NCBI GenBank assembly: GCA_011037195.1
Contig: JAAEAF010000286.1
Coordinates: forward strand, 124,001-188,000
DNA: 64,000 nt
Direction: 5' to 3'
Source: Triatoma infestans
Taxonomy: Eukaryota; Arthropoda; Insecta; Hemiptera; Reduviidae
The notes beneath the pieces were generated by a model. It ran no database searches. It worked only from the letters and a program-made list of their open reading frames with translations, and was not told the DNA's origin. Below are positions 35,345 through 46,739 of this stretch, piece after piece. The position numbers and the translations under genes were made by a program. The first letter of the stretch is position 1. Every line of letters starts with the position of its first letter.

Positions 35345-35490
35345 ATGAATTTGTTGTGGTGGTTGGTTCCGTAGAGCTAGAAAGCATCAGTTACATTTTC
35401 CATCAGTTGATATTGTCCATGACATTTTCTAAGAAGCAGGCTATCATGGAAAATGTCTCTGACACTATAAATTTCCTGGTTCGTGTGGTT
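35345..35490. mobile_element. Family B element, internally deleted
   Basis: The left end GGTTGGTTCCGTAGAGCTAG and AAAGCATCAG is the family terminus. It is followed within 60 bp by the right arm AAGAAGCAGGCTATCATGGA and AAATGTCTCTGACAC. Both hammerhead cores and the centre are gone. Confidence 0.65.
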
Positions 35491-36687
35491 TATTTACTTG
35501 TTTCAATTAATAATGAGTAAATACCAAACAAAGAGACAGACTTATGCATACTATTTCACCTTTCATTTTAATAAAACAACGGTACAATACTTTACTAGTT
35601 GGCCAACTTACATATTACTCTTTCTTAGATTAATCCAACTGATATAATCAAACATTTATCAAACTGAAATAAACGTTAATTCTTTTAATTAAACAACTGT
35701 AACTAAATTAAACAACTGACAAAACTCTAATCTTTACATAAACAACTTTACATACACCTTCTTTTCAGCAACGTAACCTGCTACTAACTTCAGATAATTC
35801 CTGTTCTATCCGCATTGGAGCTGGATGCGCCAGTATTTGCTACGGCTTCCCGTACCTCATACGCAAACTTTAGCTTAAAACCAATGAACTCAATAAATTT
35901 GGAGCACTTTGTATTCCAAAACAGTCCTTTGAAGACTGCTAGATTCTATGGATAAACATTGAAACACTGAAGTGACACACAGTAGATGGTGGTGGATTTA
36001 GCTTTGTAGTCACTCTCAAATCATCATCACCCTTCGAGATCATATCCCAATGATAAACTGGAACAACATAATTTATGACTGAAAAATAGCTCTATGTACT
36101 GCGGATTGAACCAGTTCATTATATATCTGCAGTATAGGAGCCACTTTATTGGTAATTATTATCTTTAAATTAAAAAACTTTTAAAGTAAACTTTACTGGC
36201 TTGGTTGAATACTCATATAAATTATTTCTTTTTTTCGTAAATTGAATGTGATCTTAAACACAAGTTGAAACTTTATTTCTTCATCTATATTTAAGCTTTA
36301 ACTTGTGTTTTCTTTGAAAATAAATAAAAAAATCTAAAAATAAACTTTTCACTAATCAATTTCAAATAATATCCTTAATAATTGATAATTATCACAGAAC
36401 TTGTTTATTTCTTAAATGACAAAGTTATAATTACTATTCAGCTTCATTAAAACTTATTATTAAAAATACTAATGTTTTCACTAAGGGGTTGACAATACTT
36501 TAGATAAATCTGCTACGATTAACAATCTGTCTCTGAAGACAAAACGTTAAGAATGAATTTTTTTTTCAAATAAGATTTCAAAACATGAAATATTGCAGGA
36601 TTGAATTATTACTAAATTAAAAATAAAACTTTATCATTTATTTTCAATTTTGGGAGCTGCAGCAAATCCCCCTTAATAACTATTAGT
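35491..36687. other. AT-rich, nothing recognised
   Basis: AT-rich DNA without recognisable exons, RNA genes or repeat modules. Confidence 0.45.
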
Positions 36688-36761
36688 TATTGTGGTTGAG
36701 TCCGCAGAGCTGGAAAATATCACGGAGATATTTTCCGTGATAGCCTGCTTCATTTTCTAGG

Positions 36762-36799
36762 CATCGACCGGTTTCGGGCGTTCGCCCATCATCAGGATA
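36762..36799 (-). ncRNA. Hammerhead-ribozyme-like motif, complete core (minus strand)
   Basis: Read on the minus strand from 36799: helix I strand TATC, core CTGATGA, one T, helix II GGGCG/CGCCC with an AA turn, core GAAA, minimal helix III ACC/GGT, cleavage triplet GTC, returning helix I strand GATG. All classical hammerhead core residues are present. Helix I pairs over four positions, one of them a wobble. Predicted cut: between plus-strand positions 36766 and 36765. The single T between the core and helix II is the one departure from the textbook secondary structure. Fits the small type I hammerheads of Penelope-like elements. Confidence 0.7.
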
Positions 36800-36904
36800 T
36801 CTTGATAATACAAACTGTGCGATAATACAAACTTGCTCAGAGCAAAAGAGTGCATTCACTGATTTTGCTCTCGCAGGTCTATTATCTCACGGTTTTATCA
36901 AGAC

Positions 36905-36942
36905 ATGCTGAAGATATGCGAACGCTCGAAACCAGTCGACGA
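36905..36942 (+). ncRNA. Hammerhead-like motif, diverged (plus strand)
   Basis: Core CTGAAGA, weak helix II ATGCG/CGCTC, GAAA, then ACCAGTC and GACG. The variable seventh core base is A, which hammerheads tolerate. Helix II and helix III each carry mismatches. It is the mirror arm of the motif at 36762-36799. Confidence 0.5.
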
Positions 36943-37104
36943 CTATAAAATGAAACAGGCTATCTCTAATATCTCTAAATATCTCTGACAATTAGTTATG
37001 ATTACAATATTAATCCAGCCTAGAACACCTCGAAACTTATATTGCTGGTGAAATGTAAATTTTGAGAACCTGACGTCTTCACAGATACTATCTATTAAAA
37101 ACTG

Positions 37105-37968
37105 CAGTAAGAGAAAGTAAAAAAAAATATGGTGTGAAACACTCACACAACTTTCTCTTACTCCAGTTCTCAAAATTATAAAGGACAAATTTTATAGTTT
37201 GTGTACCAAATTTAATGAAATTCGTCGAAAACTGAAAAACTGTTCAGCAAAAGCGCACTTCCAGTGAACTAATTTTCTTGAATCTCTGAATTCTGGCCAT
37301 CTATTTATTTCTAATTAATTTCGTTTGGATGATGGAATTGTATAATCAACTATGATAGCACTATAGAGAAAAACATATCCCCTCCCCCAAAAGTACCCTT
37401 AAATGAAAGCTCTCTGAGAAATGTTTTAAATAAAAGTTGTAAATCTTTGCAGGTTTAGTTTATACACGAAGTTTCAAGAAAACCGGCGGAGTCATTTTTG
37501 AGAAAATCGCAAAAAAGTGAAAAAATTATTAAGTAAAGTAGTGAAGTAAACGCATCTCCGGTTATCCGATTTTTTCAAACTCGGAAATTCAACAACATAT
37601 TTAATTCTAATTAACATTATTTAGATGACGGAATTGACTAATAAACTGAAATAGCATTTTAGATGAAATCCTAACCCCACCCCTCCCCCACAAGTGCCCT
37701 TAAATGAATTTTTCCGGAGAAATGTTTCAAATAAAAGTTGTAGCTCTTTGTATGTGTAGTTAATATACTATGTTTAAAGGAAATCGTCGGATCCATTTTT
37801 GAGAAAATTGCAAAAAAGTAAAAAAAACTAGTAAAGTGGTACTTCCGGTTGAGGAATTTTGACAGATAACGTACTGTCAGGTCCTATGTTGATACCTAAT
37901 TGGAATATCAAGTCTCAACTTTCTACGGTTTTTTGTTTTTGAGCTATGTGTTCACATACATACATACA

Positions 37969-38000
<32 letters not shown>

Positions 38001-38150
38001 TACACATAGAGAGAGAGAGAGTGAGAGAGACCATTTGCTAAAAGCCACTTTTTTGGACTCAGGGGACCTCAAAACGGATATTTCCGGTGAAAACTCGATA
38101 TTGAAAATTTGGCACGATTAGAATACTTCCTCTTAAGGAGTAAGACAAAG
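37105..38150 (+). repeat. Family A repeat, best full copy
   Basis: Starts CAGTAAGAGAAAGTAAAA with GGTGTGAAACACTCACACAA and ends TACTTCCTCTTAAGGAGTAA. Both ends hold a short palindrome of the CTCTTAC/GTAAGAG type. Inside are two diverged tandem units of about 295 bp (37253-37550 and 37551-37840). Each carries a TCCGGTT- or TTCCAGTG-type start, CTAATTAAT, CCCCTCCC, AAATGTTT and TTTTTGAGAAAAT. A unique segment and the CA/GA microsatellite follow, then the TTTTTTGGACTCAGGGGACC and TTTCCGGTGAAAACTCGATA modules. No open frame of more than 75 codons. The class is unknown; it is non-autonomous. Confidence 0.75.
37950..38033. repeat. CA/GA microsatellite in family A copy
   Basis: (CATA)n passes into a long CA run and then a GA run with one interruption. 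The same position in other copies carries TG or CA tracts (2798-2813, 51646-51670). Confidence 0.85.
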
Positions 38151-38360
38151 TTGAATGGTTGAAAGAGACGCTGTTCAGACCTATGCTTAAGTTGTGGATG
38201 AAATTACTGCAAATGCCCGATGCTAAATTGCCTACAATCTGTTTTTTGAATTTGGTCAGAAGGGATTTGATTTCAACTGGGGTTTACAATTGAGGTCGTT
38301 ATTTATAATGGTTGGGCTGATAATTTTTGGTTGGACCAGGATTTGCGTACTGTTCAGTCT
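38151..38360 (+). pseudogene. Possible LINE ORF2 fragment
   Basis: The plus strand reads LWMKLLQMPDAKLPTICFL then NLVRRDLISTGVYN. The order WLKLL-MPD-LP followed by a Tyr-Asn motif resembles the region after reverse transcriptase in some insect LINEs. It is short and has stops nearby. I hold this only weakly. Confidence 0.3.
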
Positions 38361-39169
38361 AGCCTTTCTGACTTGGTATTGTGAATGAGAAATCATTGTC
38401 ATTGGATATACATCGTGTTCTCAATTTTCAGTACAATACAACCTACAGGATGTAAGCGCTGAAAAGACAGATGTTCGCTAGTTCTGGGAAGCTGAAAAAT
38501 GACGCTTCCTTCTACAATACCATATCTGTGCAAGGTTTCAGCACTCGTAAACAATTTTGAATCTGCATTTTGTAAAATTAAAAGAAAATGCCTTGTCTGG
38601 TTGCGTTCTTTCAAAATAAATTGTAGTATCCACAAGTAAGGGAATTATTTAAAAGAGTATGGTGATAGATCTATGTGAAAGGTAGTTCATCTAATAGGAC
38701 TAGTGGCGCCAATTTCGGCCAGTAAAACAGTAAAGTTGACCTGAGTACCATCTTAATCTGTCTTCTAAATGTATTTGTCCATTATTTTTTCTAATTTGAT
38801 TTAATATTTTGTCCTTTAACTAGAGGGCTTCTTTCTTTGAGGTCATCTCTTCTTTTAAAGAACGTTATTCGATTGTATATGATATACTATACGGTAATAG
38901 CAGGCTTGTAAGTCTAGACAGTAGCACTCATCTAGCTAAATATCAATTGTTCTTTAAAAAGAAAAGCTTATTGTCAGAATGAGACAGACGAGTTAAATAT
39001 TGTCACAATATAACAAAGAATGATGTTTGTTATTTAGAAATTCAATAGCTATATCTTAAATTTGATATAATATACTTGTTATTTGTATTTTTTTTTAATT
39101 TCTCTTAATGCTAGAAAAGAAAGTAACTGCGATCCTATCCAATTTGCGAACTTGCTTTCTCAATAGAAA
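38361..39169. other. No gene recognised
   Basis: Includes a minus-strand frame at 38399-38635 with no recognised family, possibly part of the same old LINE, then AT-rich DNA. Confidence 0.35.
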
Positions 39170-39800
39170 AATAAATACTTTGAGGACCCCTGAATCTAAA
39201 ACTATCAAATGTGAAACACTCACACGACTTTCTCTTAGCCACATCTTCAAACTTATTATTTTTATTGCAGTTTTAAATCAATGTGAAAATCTAAACTTAA
39301 CAAAATGACATCCCCCCTCCCCCCAAAAATTCTTTAAATGATCTTTCTTCGTAAAACATTATGTCTCTGTACTCAGAGTTAGTGAAATAGAAATTTATGA
39401 AATCCCTTGGTGTTTTTAAGGAGAAATCGCAGAAAACTAAAAAACAACTCTTTAGTAAAAACACATTTCCGGTCAACCGATTTTCTTTAAACTCGGAATT
39501 TCGTCTCCGTATTTAATTTTAATTAATATTATTAGGGAAGGGTTTAGCTCAGAGGAAGCTACGCGGAGGTCCTGGGTCCGAGTCCAGCAGTATTGCCCTT
39601 GGACTTCTCTTGCTAGGAGCCTCTAACCTCACTGTCCCGTAATAGGCAGTGCATTTGGGAGAAGGGGGACGCAATAGATTTTTCGGGTCGCATTGCAATA
39701 TCCCCCATCACAATCTAATTAATATTATTTAGATGATAGAATTGTGTAATAAACTAAAACAGCAATTTAGAGAAAAGCATATCCCCAACTCCTCCACCAG
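39170..39800 (+). repeat. Family A repeat interrupted by a SINE
   Basis: CAAATGTGAAACACTCACAC and GACTTTCTCTTAGCC open the copy. CACATTTCCGGTCAACCGAT and CTTTAAACTCGGAATTTCG follow. The AATTAATATTATT module is split by a SINE at 39534-39715 and resumes with TAATTAATATTATTTAGATG. Confidence 0.7.
39534..39715 (+). mobile_element. tRNA-derived SINE with 14-bp target duplication
   Basis: A perfect A box TAGCTCAGAGG (39546-39556) and a near-perfect B box GGTCCGAGTCC (about 39574-39584) show a tRNA-like RNA polymerase III promoter. The anticodon region is largely missing. The body contains CACTGTCCCGTAATAGGCAG and TCGGGTCGCATTGCAATATC. TAATTAATATTATT is duplicated on both sides (39520-39533 and 39716-39729), a clean insertion mark. 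Related copies: 42245-42400 and, reversed, 16745-16900. Confidence 0.8.
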
Positions 39801-39999
39801 AAGACGAACATAGATGAACTAGACGGACATAAATCTATAACTTTTGAAATTTGCTGCGTAAAAATTGATGTTAGAGGGATTGTGGGGGAGCTGAAGGGAG
39901 GTACTTCTCTCAGATGTGTTGATTTGTTATAGTTTTCTCCTCCTACTTTTATATAAATAATACTGTAGTAAAAATTCCAAGTTTGAACAAAAATTACAT

Positions 40000-40700
40000 G
40001 TAAATTATAGTAAGAGAAACTCATATAAATTGTTCACATCAGATTTATTATTTATTTTCTCATCCGGATATAGAAGAAAATTTGCAATCATATCAGATTT
40101 TGGAATATGAATTCTCGCCGGAAATGATATTTTGATTTCCGTTCCCTGAATGTGAAAAAAAGTTTTTAACGATTGGCAAGTAAACTGCTAGTGTGAACTG
40201 CTATCTCAAAAACAAAGATAGCTTAGCTTTAAGGCTAAGAGATAGCTTATTTTAGATTCGTTTAGGGACCGTTATCGACACGAAGATTTTCGGTCAAAAT
40301 ATTTCAACTGGAAGCGCAAGTTTATTGAGTAGTTGCTTGGAAAATTTGATGTGTTTCTTGCAGAGCTGCAGCCTTCCTTCTAAAGTATCACTTCATTGCC
40401 TATATAACATTAAGATGCATTAAAAGCTTTGCTAAAATTATAAATTTCAAGAAAATCGATTTAACCAAAGTACGAATTTTATAGAATAAGAATTTTCTTT
40501 AAGTTTTATTGACAGTTTTCTGGAAAAAAGACGCCAACGATTTTTTTATATCTTTAAACTTATAAACGTGCAGAAGTCGTCAATTTTATTTTAAAACATT
40601 TTTCCAAAGAAAATGATTTTGGGGTTGACGAGGGCACGAACACTTTGACTGAAAATTCCAAGTTTGAAGAAAAGTTGTTTATGATGAATGTGTGGACTGC
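40000..40700 (-). repeat. Family A-related fragments
   Basis: TTCTCGCCGGAAATGATATT, TGATTTCCGTTCCCTGAATG, the TCAACTGGAAGC module and AAACATTTTTCCAAAG occur in the order of a reverse-oriented family A copy, but heavily diverged. Confidence 0.45.
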
Positions 40701-41654
40701 GGATAAGAGAAAATCGTGTGTTTACATTTGATTCAATTTTTCATTGAAATGATTATGCTATTGTTTCTCCTGAAGGTGCCAAGCTACTCTAATAATAATA
40801 ATGCATTTTCCCTAGTGACGAAATGTTCAGAAATGGAGAGGAGAAAAAAAAGGAAGGAAGTATCAACATCTTTCTTTCGAACAAAAAAAATATATAATTT
40901 GCAAATGGCTGTTATAAATCCAGTAGATTGACTTGTCCCAAAAACTATAGCAGCCCCGTTTGACAAATTAGATATAGCTGCTGAGTTGGTTTGGCGTAGA
41001 TAGGGTTGCTTCAATTTTTTTATTTTTTTTTCTGGATTGCAGCATTCCTACCTCCACCAACTGTATTAAAATAATAATAGGTAATAATAAAGGTAAATAA
41101 TAATAACAAACTCTGATAAAAGATCCTACTCTGTAAAAGTTTTTCAATCCGATAAAAGAACCATCAGTGACGAGTACTATAGAGCAAACAAGTCCTAGAG
41201 ACGTAAATGTATTCATCGCTTTATTGGCCACCAATTTTTCACCGATCCAGGTTCAGGTGTTCCTAGCGCTATACATCCTGTGTAACCCGTCTCTGCCATT
41301 CTGTCCATTCCATCTTATTCAATATTTCCTTACTCCTAAATCTTACTTCAGTCAACATATATCTCCTTCTGTAAATAGAAATTTGATCTAAGAGGGAATT
41401 TTATATAACAATAACTGTATATGTGTATAAAATGCAATGGAAGATGACGTCATTCGCCATTTCATTGCTTTACAAACTTCAGTTTAAAACCTTAGTATCT
41501 GTGGTCGGATTTGTGTTTGAGCGAGTAATTGAAAACGTATGGGCCAATAAACAATCTCAACTGAGAAGTTAGTACTGCAAGCTGTTATTTTTTAACATAT
41601 GTTTTAAAGCGAAAAACAATAGCGCAATTCTCTTGTTTAACAAATTTGAATCAA
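40701..41654. other. No gene recognised
   Basis: AT-rich with overlapping frames on both strands (40716-41391). None matches a family I know, and splice or promoter signals are not convincing. Confidence 0.4.
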
Positions 41655-41853
41655 TTGGGGCGGGTGTTGGTGTAGTGGTTATGAGCATGGACTTGTAAGT
41701 GGGAGGACCCCAGTTCGAGTCCAGCGTATAACTGTTAAATTTTATATTTGTTTAAAAAATGTTAATAGTAAAGTAGGTGCTTCCGTCCCCGTCCACGACA
41801 CCTAATTTGGTAGTGGACGCCTGAAAAAATAGGCATTACTTTACTTTTTTTTA
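41655..41853 (+). mobile_element. Second tRNA-derived SINE family
   Basis: The head carries A box TGGTGTAGTGG (about 41667-41677) and B box AGTTCGAGTCC (about 41712-41722). ACTTGTAAGT lies between them, which would put TGT (Thr) at the anticodon if folded as a tRNA. The body contains GTGCTTCCGTCCCCGTCCAC and GGTAGTGGACGCCTG. The 3' end is a T-rich ACTTTACTTTTTTTT. The acceptor stem is absent, so it is not a tRNA gene. Confidence 0.65.
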
Positions 41854-42244
41854 CAATAGCGCAATTGAAATTCACAACAGAAGTTGGGAAGTTTATAGGT
41901 CAATAAGTGACCATGTTGGTTAGCCAATGGTGACGTTTAGGCATAATGACTGTAGCCTTAATGTAGCCATAATGAGTGCCTTAAAAAAAAACTAATGATG
42001 ACGTTTGTTTCGAGAAAGAGAGAAAAGTCGTCGGAAATTAATGACGAAAAACGTAGCGTCCACTCCATTGTAATGGCAGATAGAAATTCGTGAAGATCAA
42101 TGGTTTTTCAAGATTTCAGAATGATCTTAAGAATTTGCTGAAGTTTCACGGTTAGTAATTTACGAAATTGTTGGAGGAAAAAATCAGGAATACTAGAAAT
42201 TGTGTGCTATATGGATGCAATAAAAGAATTAAATAATTCTAACC
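41854..42244. other. No gene recognised
   Basis: No recognised features. Minor tandem similarity of TAGCCATAATGA/TAGCCTTAATG words at about 41940-41975. Confidence 0.4.
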
Positions 42245-42400
42245 TTAAGAGAAGGGATTAGTGGTAGCACGCTGGACTAGCAGAGGTTCAGCAATGCTGC
42301 CCTTAGATTTTCTCTTTCCAGAAGCCTCTCTAGCTCGTTGCTACGTGAGGGAACAATAAATCTTTCAGATTGCAGTTCAATACCCTAATAATAAGCTAAC
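42245..42400 (+). mobile_element. SINE copy related to 39534-39715
   Basis: GCAATGCTGCCCTTAGATTT, TCTCTTTCCAGAAGCCTCT and AATAAATCTTTCAGATTGCA run parallel to the SINE at 39534-39715. The tRNA-like head is more decayed (GGATTAGTGGTAGCACG) and the B box is lost. Confidence 0.55.
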
Positions 42401-43145
42401 CGTATCATATAAACCAAAAACATTTGGCTGCAGCTCAAATGTTCTTGCGAACATACCAAAATGAAAGAGATGATTTTGTTTGGCTACAGGTCACATGGCG
42501 ATGTGAGCAGGATTTCCTGCATAGTGAAATTCTACCATTATGTAAATACTATCAAAATTAGAGCCAATGCCGGTTTAATTACGACCCAATTTCATAAATG
42601 ATTTTTCGATGGAACTTTGTTTTTCCTTATTTCATTTCCTTTTGTTTATTCTACTTTCTCTTACTGTCGTGTCAGATTTTCAAAATTGAGTTCTCTAAGA
42701 AACTTAAGCATTTTGACGCCGCTGAGTTTGAAAAGTTGTTCTTTTAAATTATTGTAATAAGATATGTTTATATACATAACTGAAAATGTAGAAGATTCTA
42801 GAAAGTTGAAAATAGAAATTTCATTTTGATTGTATCAGGGGGACTGATAATAAAGTTTTTGGTTAAAAATCGGCCAATTGAGAACTACCACTTTACTTAA
42901 TGGATTTTTCCATTTTTTAGAGTTTTCTCGAAAATGGCTCCGGCGATTTCCCTTTAACTTGGTACTAAACTTATTGTTATCTACAATTTTCATTTAAAAT
43001 ATTTTTCATAAACTATTATTTTAGTGTAATATACGGTTACACACCTATAAAATATTGAGAGCAATTAAATTGAACGTTCCATTTCTAAGTATTTTTCTAA
43101 TTAGATTTTGAGAATTTCACTACATGAGAGTTGTGTGAGTGTTTC
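42401..43145 (-). repeat. Family A fragments in reverse orientation
   Basis: From about 42650: CTACTTTCTCTTACTGTCGT, then ATCGGCCAATTGAGAACTAC, TCTCGAAAATGGCTCCGGCG and a terminal GAGAGTTGTGTGAGTGTTTC. The 250 bp before these are unassigned. Confidence 0.6.
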
Positions 43146-44071
43146 CCAACAGATTCCTTTTTTTTCTTTAATTCCCTCCAGTTGGAAAAAGCTTTGAAAA
43201 AAGCAACAGGGAAAAAGCAAAAAGTGAGGTTAGTTAGTGAATATCGATTTATTGCATTACGGGTATTTTGTTTGACCAGTGTTTTAGTGATAAGAGATGC
43301 GGAATAATCTGTGAAGTACCCAGTGGTTTGTTTATCTAAACCAATGAATTGATTTATATATCCGAATGAAGTACACTAGTTTGTCTATATGCAGTTTTCC
43401 CCTATTTTGCTACTTTAACCCCGCTCTTTTAGTAAAACTTTTTTGTGGTACGAGCTGGTATTATATTTTATACGTGTGTGTAGCTGTTTTTGTACGACTG
43501 GGTTGCCCTACCATGCTTCCAGTCCTGCTTCCCATGCTTACAGCAGCCTCGATGATAAGGGGCTTTCGTACAAAACATACATATACAATCAGCCGCTTAT
43601 GTTTATTTGGCCACTTCGATTGTAAACAGAATTTGTGTTTTGTCTGCGTAATACGAAAGTAACATTTCATAAGTGTCTGTGTGTCAGTGTGTCTGTGTGT
43701 GTGGTGTGTTAGAGAGAGAGAGGGACAGAGAAGAGAGAATAAAAAATACTATTCCCTTTCCTCTCCTGGTTCAGTTTTATGGTAAATTGGTGAAAACTCG
43801 TTCCCATTTGGAGAATTAAAAATACCAAATTCAACCCACTGAAAATAAATAAATAAAGTAAATATATATATATAAAAGACTGACGCTTTTCCTCTTTCGG
43901 CAATGCACCTAAACCGTGATCACAATCTGTGTAACAACTCCCTAATTCCGCGAATCAAATTTTATTATCGTAAGTTTTCCTGATTTCTTGTATAAACAAA
44001 TAATTTATTGTATTATATTTCCATTAATTAAAATAATATTAATTAAAAATGAATAATTATATTGCCCCTGA
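43146..44071. other. No gene recognised
   Basis: Contains a GT/GA microsatellite at about 43674-43733 and overlapping frames on both strands at 43366-43670 with no family match. I do not call a gene. Confidence 0.4.
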
Positions 44072-44610
44072 TTTTTTTTTTTTCTGATCTTTTTATTTGT
44101 AATTTACAACTATACTACATAGTGCACAACAAGTAAATATGTTGAGAAGAGATACAAATTGGCGTGATATTAACGTGAATATTGGTCACCCAGTGGTGGC
44201 CAACATTAATTCAAGTGATCTTGTGGCCATCGGCGCCTGAGCCGTCAGGCTGGATGTCCGGGAAGAGATCGGAAAAAAAGGTGTTGTACGAGAGGGTTCG
44301 GGTGCGATCTGAAGTTTTCATGGAAGTTGATGTAACGAGATTTAGCGAGGTCTACTACGAATGGAACTTTGAGATCAGGATGTAGAGTGAGGTTTGAAAC
44401 ATTAAAGAATTTTGATTGTAAGGTTTGTATGCGGTTTAGATTTGATTTTTTGGCAGCGCCATAGAGTTCTAGTCCGTAAGTCCATATCGGCATAAGGAGA
44501 GAAGTGTATAGTCTTATTTTATTGTATAAAGTTTTTTTTGAACGTTTGTCAAGTAGCTTAGCGAGTAGTCGGAATCTTGTGTTGAGGCCTTTTCTTTTCA
44601 GTCGAGTAGA
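44072..44610 (-). mobile_element. 5'-truncated Jockey-type LINE, 3' end only
   Basis: The minus-strand frame 44493-44245 reads PIWTYGLELYGAAKKSNLNR, IQTLQSK, then HPDLKVPFV, LAKSRYINFHENF, HPNPLVQ and SLPGHP. These are the C-terminal ORF2 words of the LINE at 56850-61349. The 3' tail is an A run (T run at about 44072-44083 on +). GCCCCTGA (44064-44071) and GCCCCTAA (44611-44618) flank it as a 7-of-8 target duplication. It is a second copy of the same LINE family, dead on arrival. Confidence 0.8.
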
Positions 44611-46739
44611 GCCCCTAACTTGTATTAATTATAAAAGTTTAGTAATAATAAAAATATTAAAACAAAATCGCACCTAGTACTTTTCCTTTACCGTGTTGTA
44701 AGACAAAGTATTGTGACGGTGTCAAATTTTTGAAATCGATTTTCTCGAAAACTACTGTAACGATTTCCTTTAAACATGGTAATATACACTGAACAGATAT
44801 AAACGTATCACTTTTATTTGAAACATTTTTCCAAATAAATTGATTTTGCGCATAATTTAGGGCGTAATTTCCAATGTTATATGCAGTTGGTTGATTGCTT
44901 GTCTACCGGCCGAGCTTAGTAGGTCCGCGGTACTTAGCCCCCTTCCATTCCTCTACTTATTTTAGGACAAATATGTAAAATTTGATTATAAGAAAATTTG
45001 TCATTTTATATATATTTGTACTAACAGAAGTAAGAGAAAGTCGTGTGAGTGTTTCACACCTTTTTTTTTTAATTTGTTTTCGGGGAAATGGGGGAGCATT
45101 TCCCCGCAAAGGAGTTGGCTTCAGCCAGCTACAGAAATATACACACAAATTACAAACAAACATAAATACATTGTAAAAAAAAGAAGCAAAATGCTGGTTG
45201 GCTAGAGCCACCGAAAAAAAATTATTTTTTCGACGTTTTGAACACCTATTGTGTCAGGAATATATAAGAAAAAAAGTGTGTTTTTACAAATGTGTGAAGA
45301 ATAAAAAAATTTCAAGAAATCACTACCACACTGATATAAAAATAGAAATAAAAAGTTACAAAAATTGATAGTAAAATGAAATTAAAACACTAAAAAATGA
45401 AATTAAAACATTAAAAAATGAAAACTGAAAAGAGACGATACCTGTCAAGGAAAGATAGACGTGTTAAATACTAGAAGGAGGTTATTGTGTGGTTATGGAG
45501 TAAGGTGTGTTTACAAAAAGAATCATTGAAAGACAGAGAAAAGAACATTTAAGAGGTTGAGGTAAAAAATTAACTATTCATTACTATAAACTATTTATAT
45601 AAAAATAAACTAATAATGAAGACTATAAATGTGCCCGAAACTTCGTCGAAAAAAACTACTTTGTAATGTTGAAAAATTGTTTTCTTTGGTCCCAGCCAAT
45701 CATCGTTTAGTTTTTTTTACTAAAAACGGTCAGACTTTATTATTATTTATACAAATACATTATCTTCATTTACAATATAAGAATAATAATGACATTATTA
45801 CAATTACAATATTGATTATCATAGTCATCACCAACAATATAGCCACTATTTATTATTTAATGTTTACAAACTTATCACTGAGTTTTTTTTTGAAAAGATT
45901 TTCATTATATATGAATTATAAATATCAAGGTCATTCTCACTTAATTTACTTGAAAAGAAAAAAATTTTTTTTGCATTCAGAAAAAATAAAAAGTAGTAAC
46001 ATTATCGATATTAGATTGTAAAATCATCAAAATAAACAATTATTCAAATATAGGAACCATATTGGGAATATAAATTGAGAAAAATAATAATGAACGGAAA
46101 TAGTACTGTACTTAAGCCCCAAATCTCAACTCTAAAGAACAGACGCTCAGAATAATGGAATTATTAAATTTTATTTGGCTCTTCCAATATCTTGTTATTG
46201 ATCTTCTGCATATAACCAGGACAGAACCTGCGGCAGACCCAGCTTTAGATTCTACAGATTTTACCGCTTTGAAGAAAAGACAAGAACTAGAAAAACGAAT
46301 ACCTAAATAGTTAGTTATACACAGAGGTGATCACTAATTCAATTTATAGTAAAATTTTTTGGAGTTACTTCTAAGAAACCGCACAATCTTAGTTTTGTGT
46401 GGAATCGATGGAAGCATTTTGATATAGGTATTTTGAAAGAGTATATATAAGGGCAGGAACTGTTGGATTCTGGGACCTCTGCGCACGAATCCAACGCGTA
46501 AACAATCAGATAATCCGTCTTCGTCTCCAATTAGGTCTTTACCGAATATTATTTGTAAATCCTATCAATTTACTGCCAGCTGTAAGTGAAAGGAAAAAAT
46601 AATTGTTAATTATAACTATGAAAACTACAGAAGAAAAAGAAGCAATGGAATATATCATTTCAGAATTTTCCTTTTTTTAAAACGCATGATTGTTCAGTGC
46701 AAATTTTTTGGTTGTATAATATTTTTAAAATTTAGAGGT
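44611..46739. other. Family A scraps and AT-rich DNA
   Basis: Family A pieces occur at about 44690-44860 (TCGATTTTCTCGAAAACTAC) and 45023-45060 (AAGTAAGAGAAAGTCGTGTG). About 45075-45240 holds a GC-richer TTCGGGGAAATGGGGGAGCA block. From 45240 it is AT-rich. The frames at 45629-46021 and 46339-46530 match nothing I know. Confidence 0.4.

Larger units (their letters stand above)
36688..36995. mobile_element. Family B palindromic element, best preserved
   Basis: The left terminus TTGTGGTTGAGTCCGCAGAG leads to an arm with GGAGATATTTTCCGTGATAG and CCTGCTTCATTTT. A minus-strand hammerhead core (36762-36799) follows, then inner stem CAAACTTGCTCAGAGCAAAA. The right half mirrors this: TTTTGCTCTCGCAGGTCT, a plus-strand core (36905-36942), then ATGAAACAGGCTATCTC. 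Arms of about 140 bp surround a loop of about 16 bp, so a transcript would fold into one long hairpin with a ribozyme-like core in each strand. No protein is encoded. Confidence 0.8.

Noticed and set aside
38399..38635. 78-codon minus-strand frame
   Set aside because: No family match and no flanking gene structure; perhaps the edge of an old LINE, too weak to call.
41655..41730. A genuine tRNA-Thr gene
   Set aside because: No acceptor stem, an imperfect B box and a SINE-like body argue against it.
43366..43670. Overlapping frames on both strands suggesting a gene
   Set aside because: No domain, no consistent frame choice and no splice or promoter signals.
45629..46021. 130-codon frame on the plus strand
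   Set aside because: Composition is Ile/Asn/Lys/Thr-rich as expected from AT-rich DNA; no domain or signal recognised.
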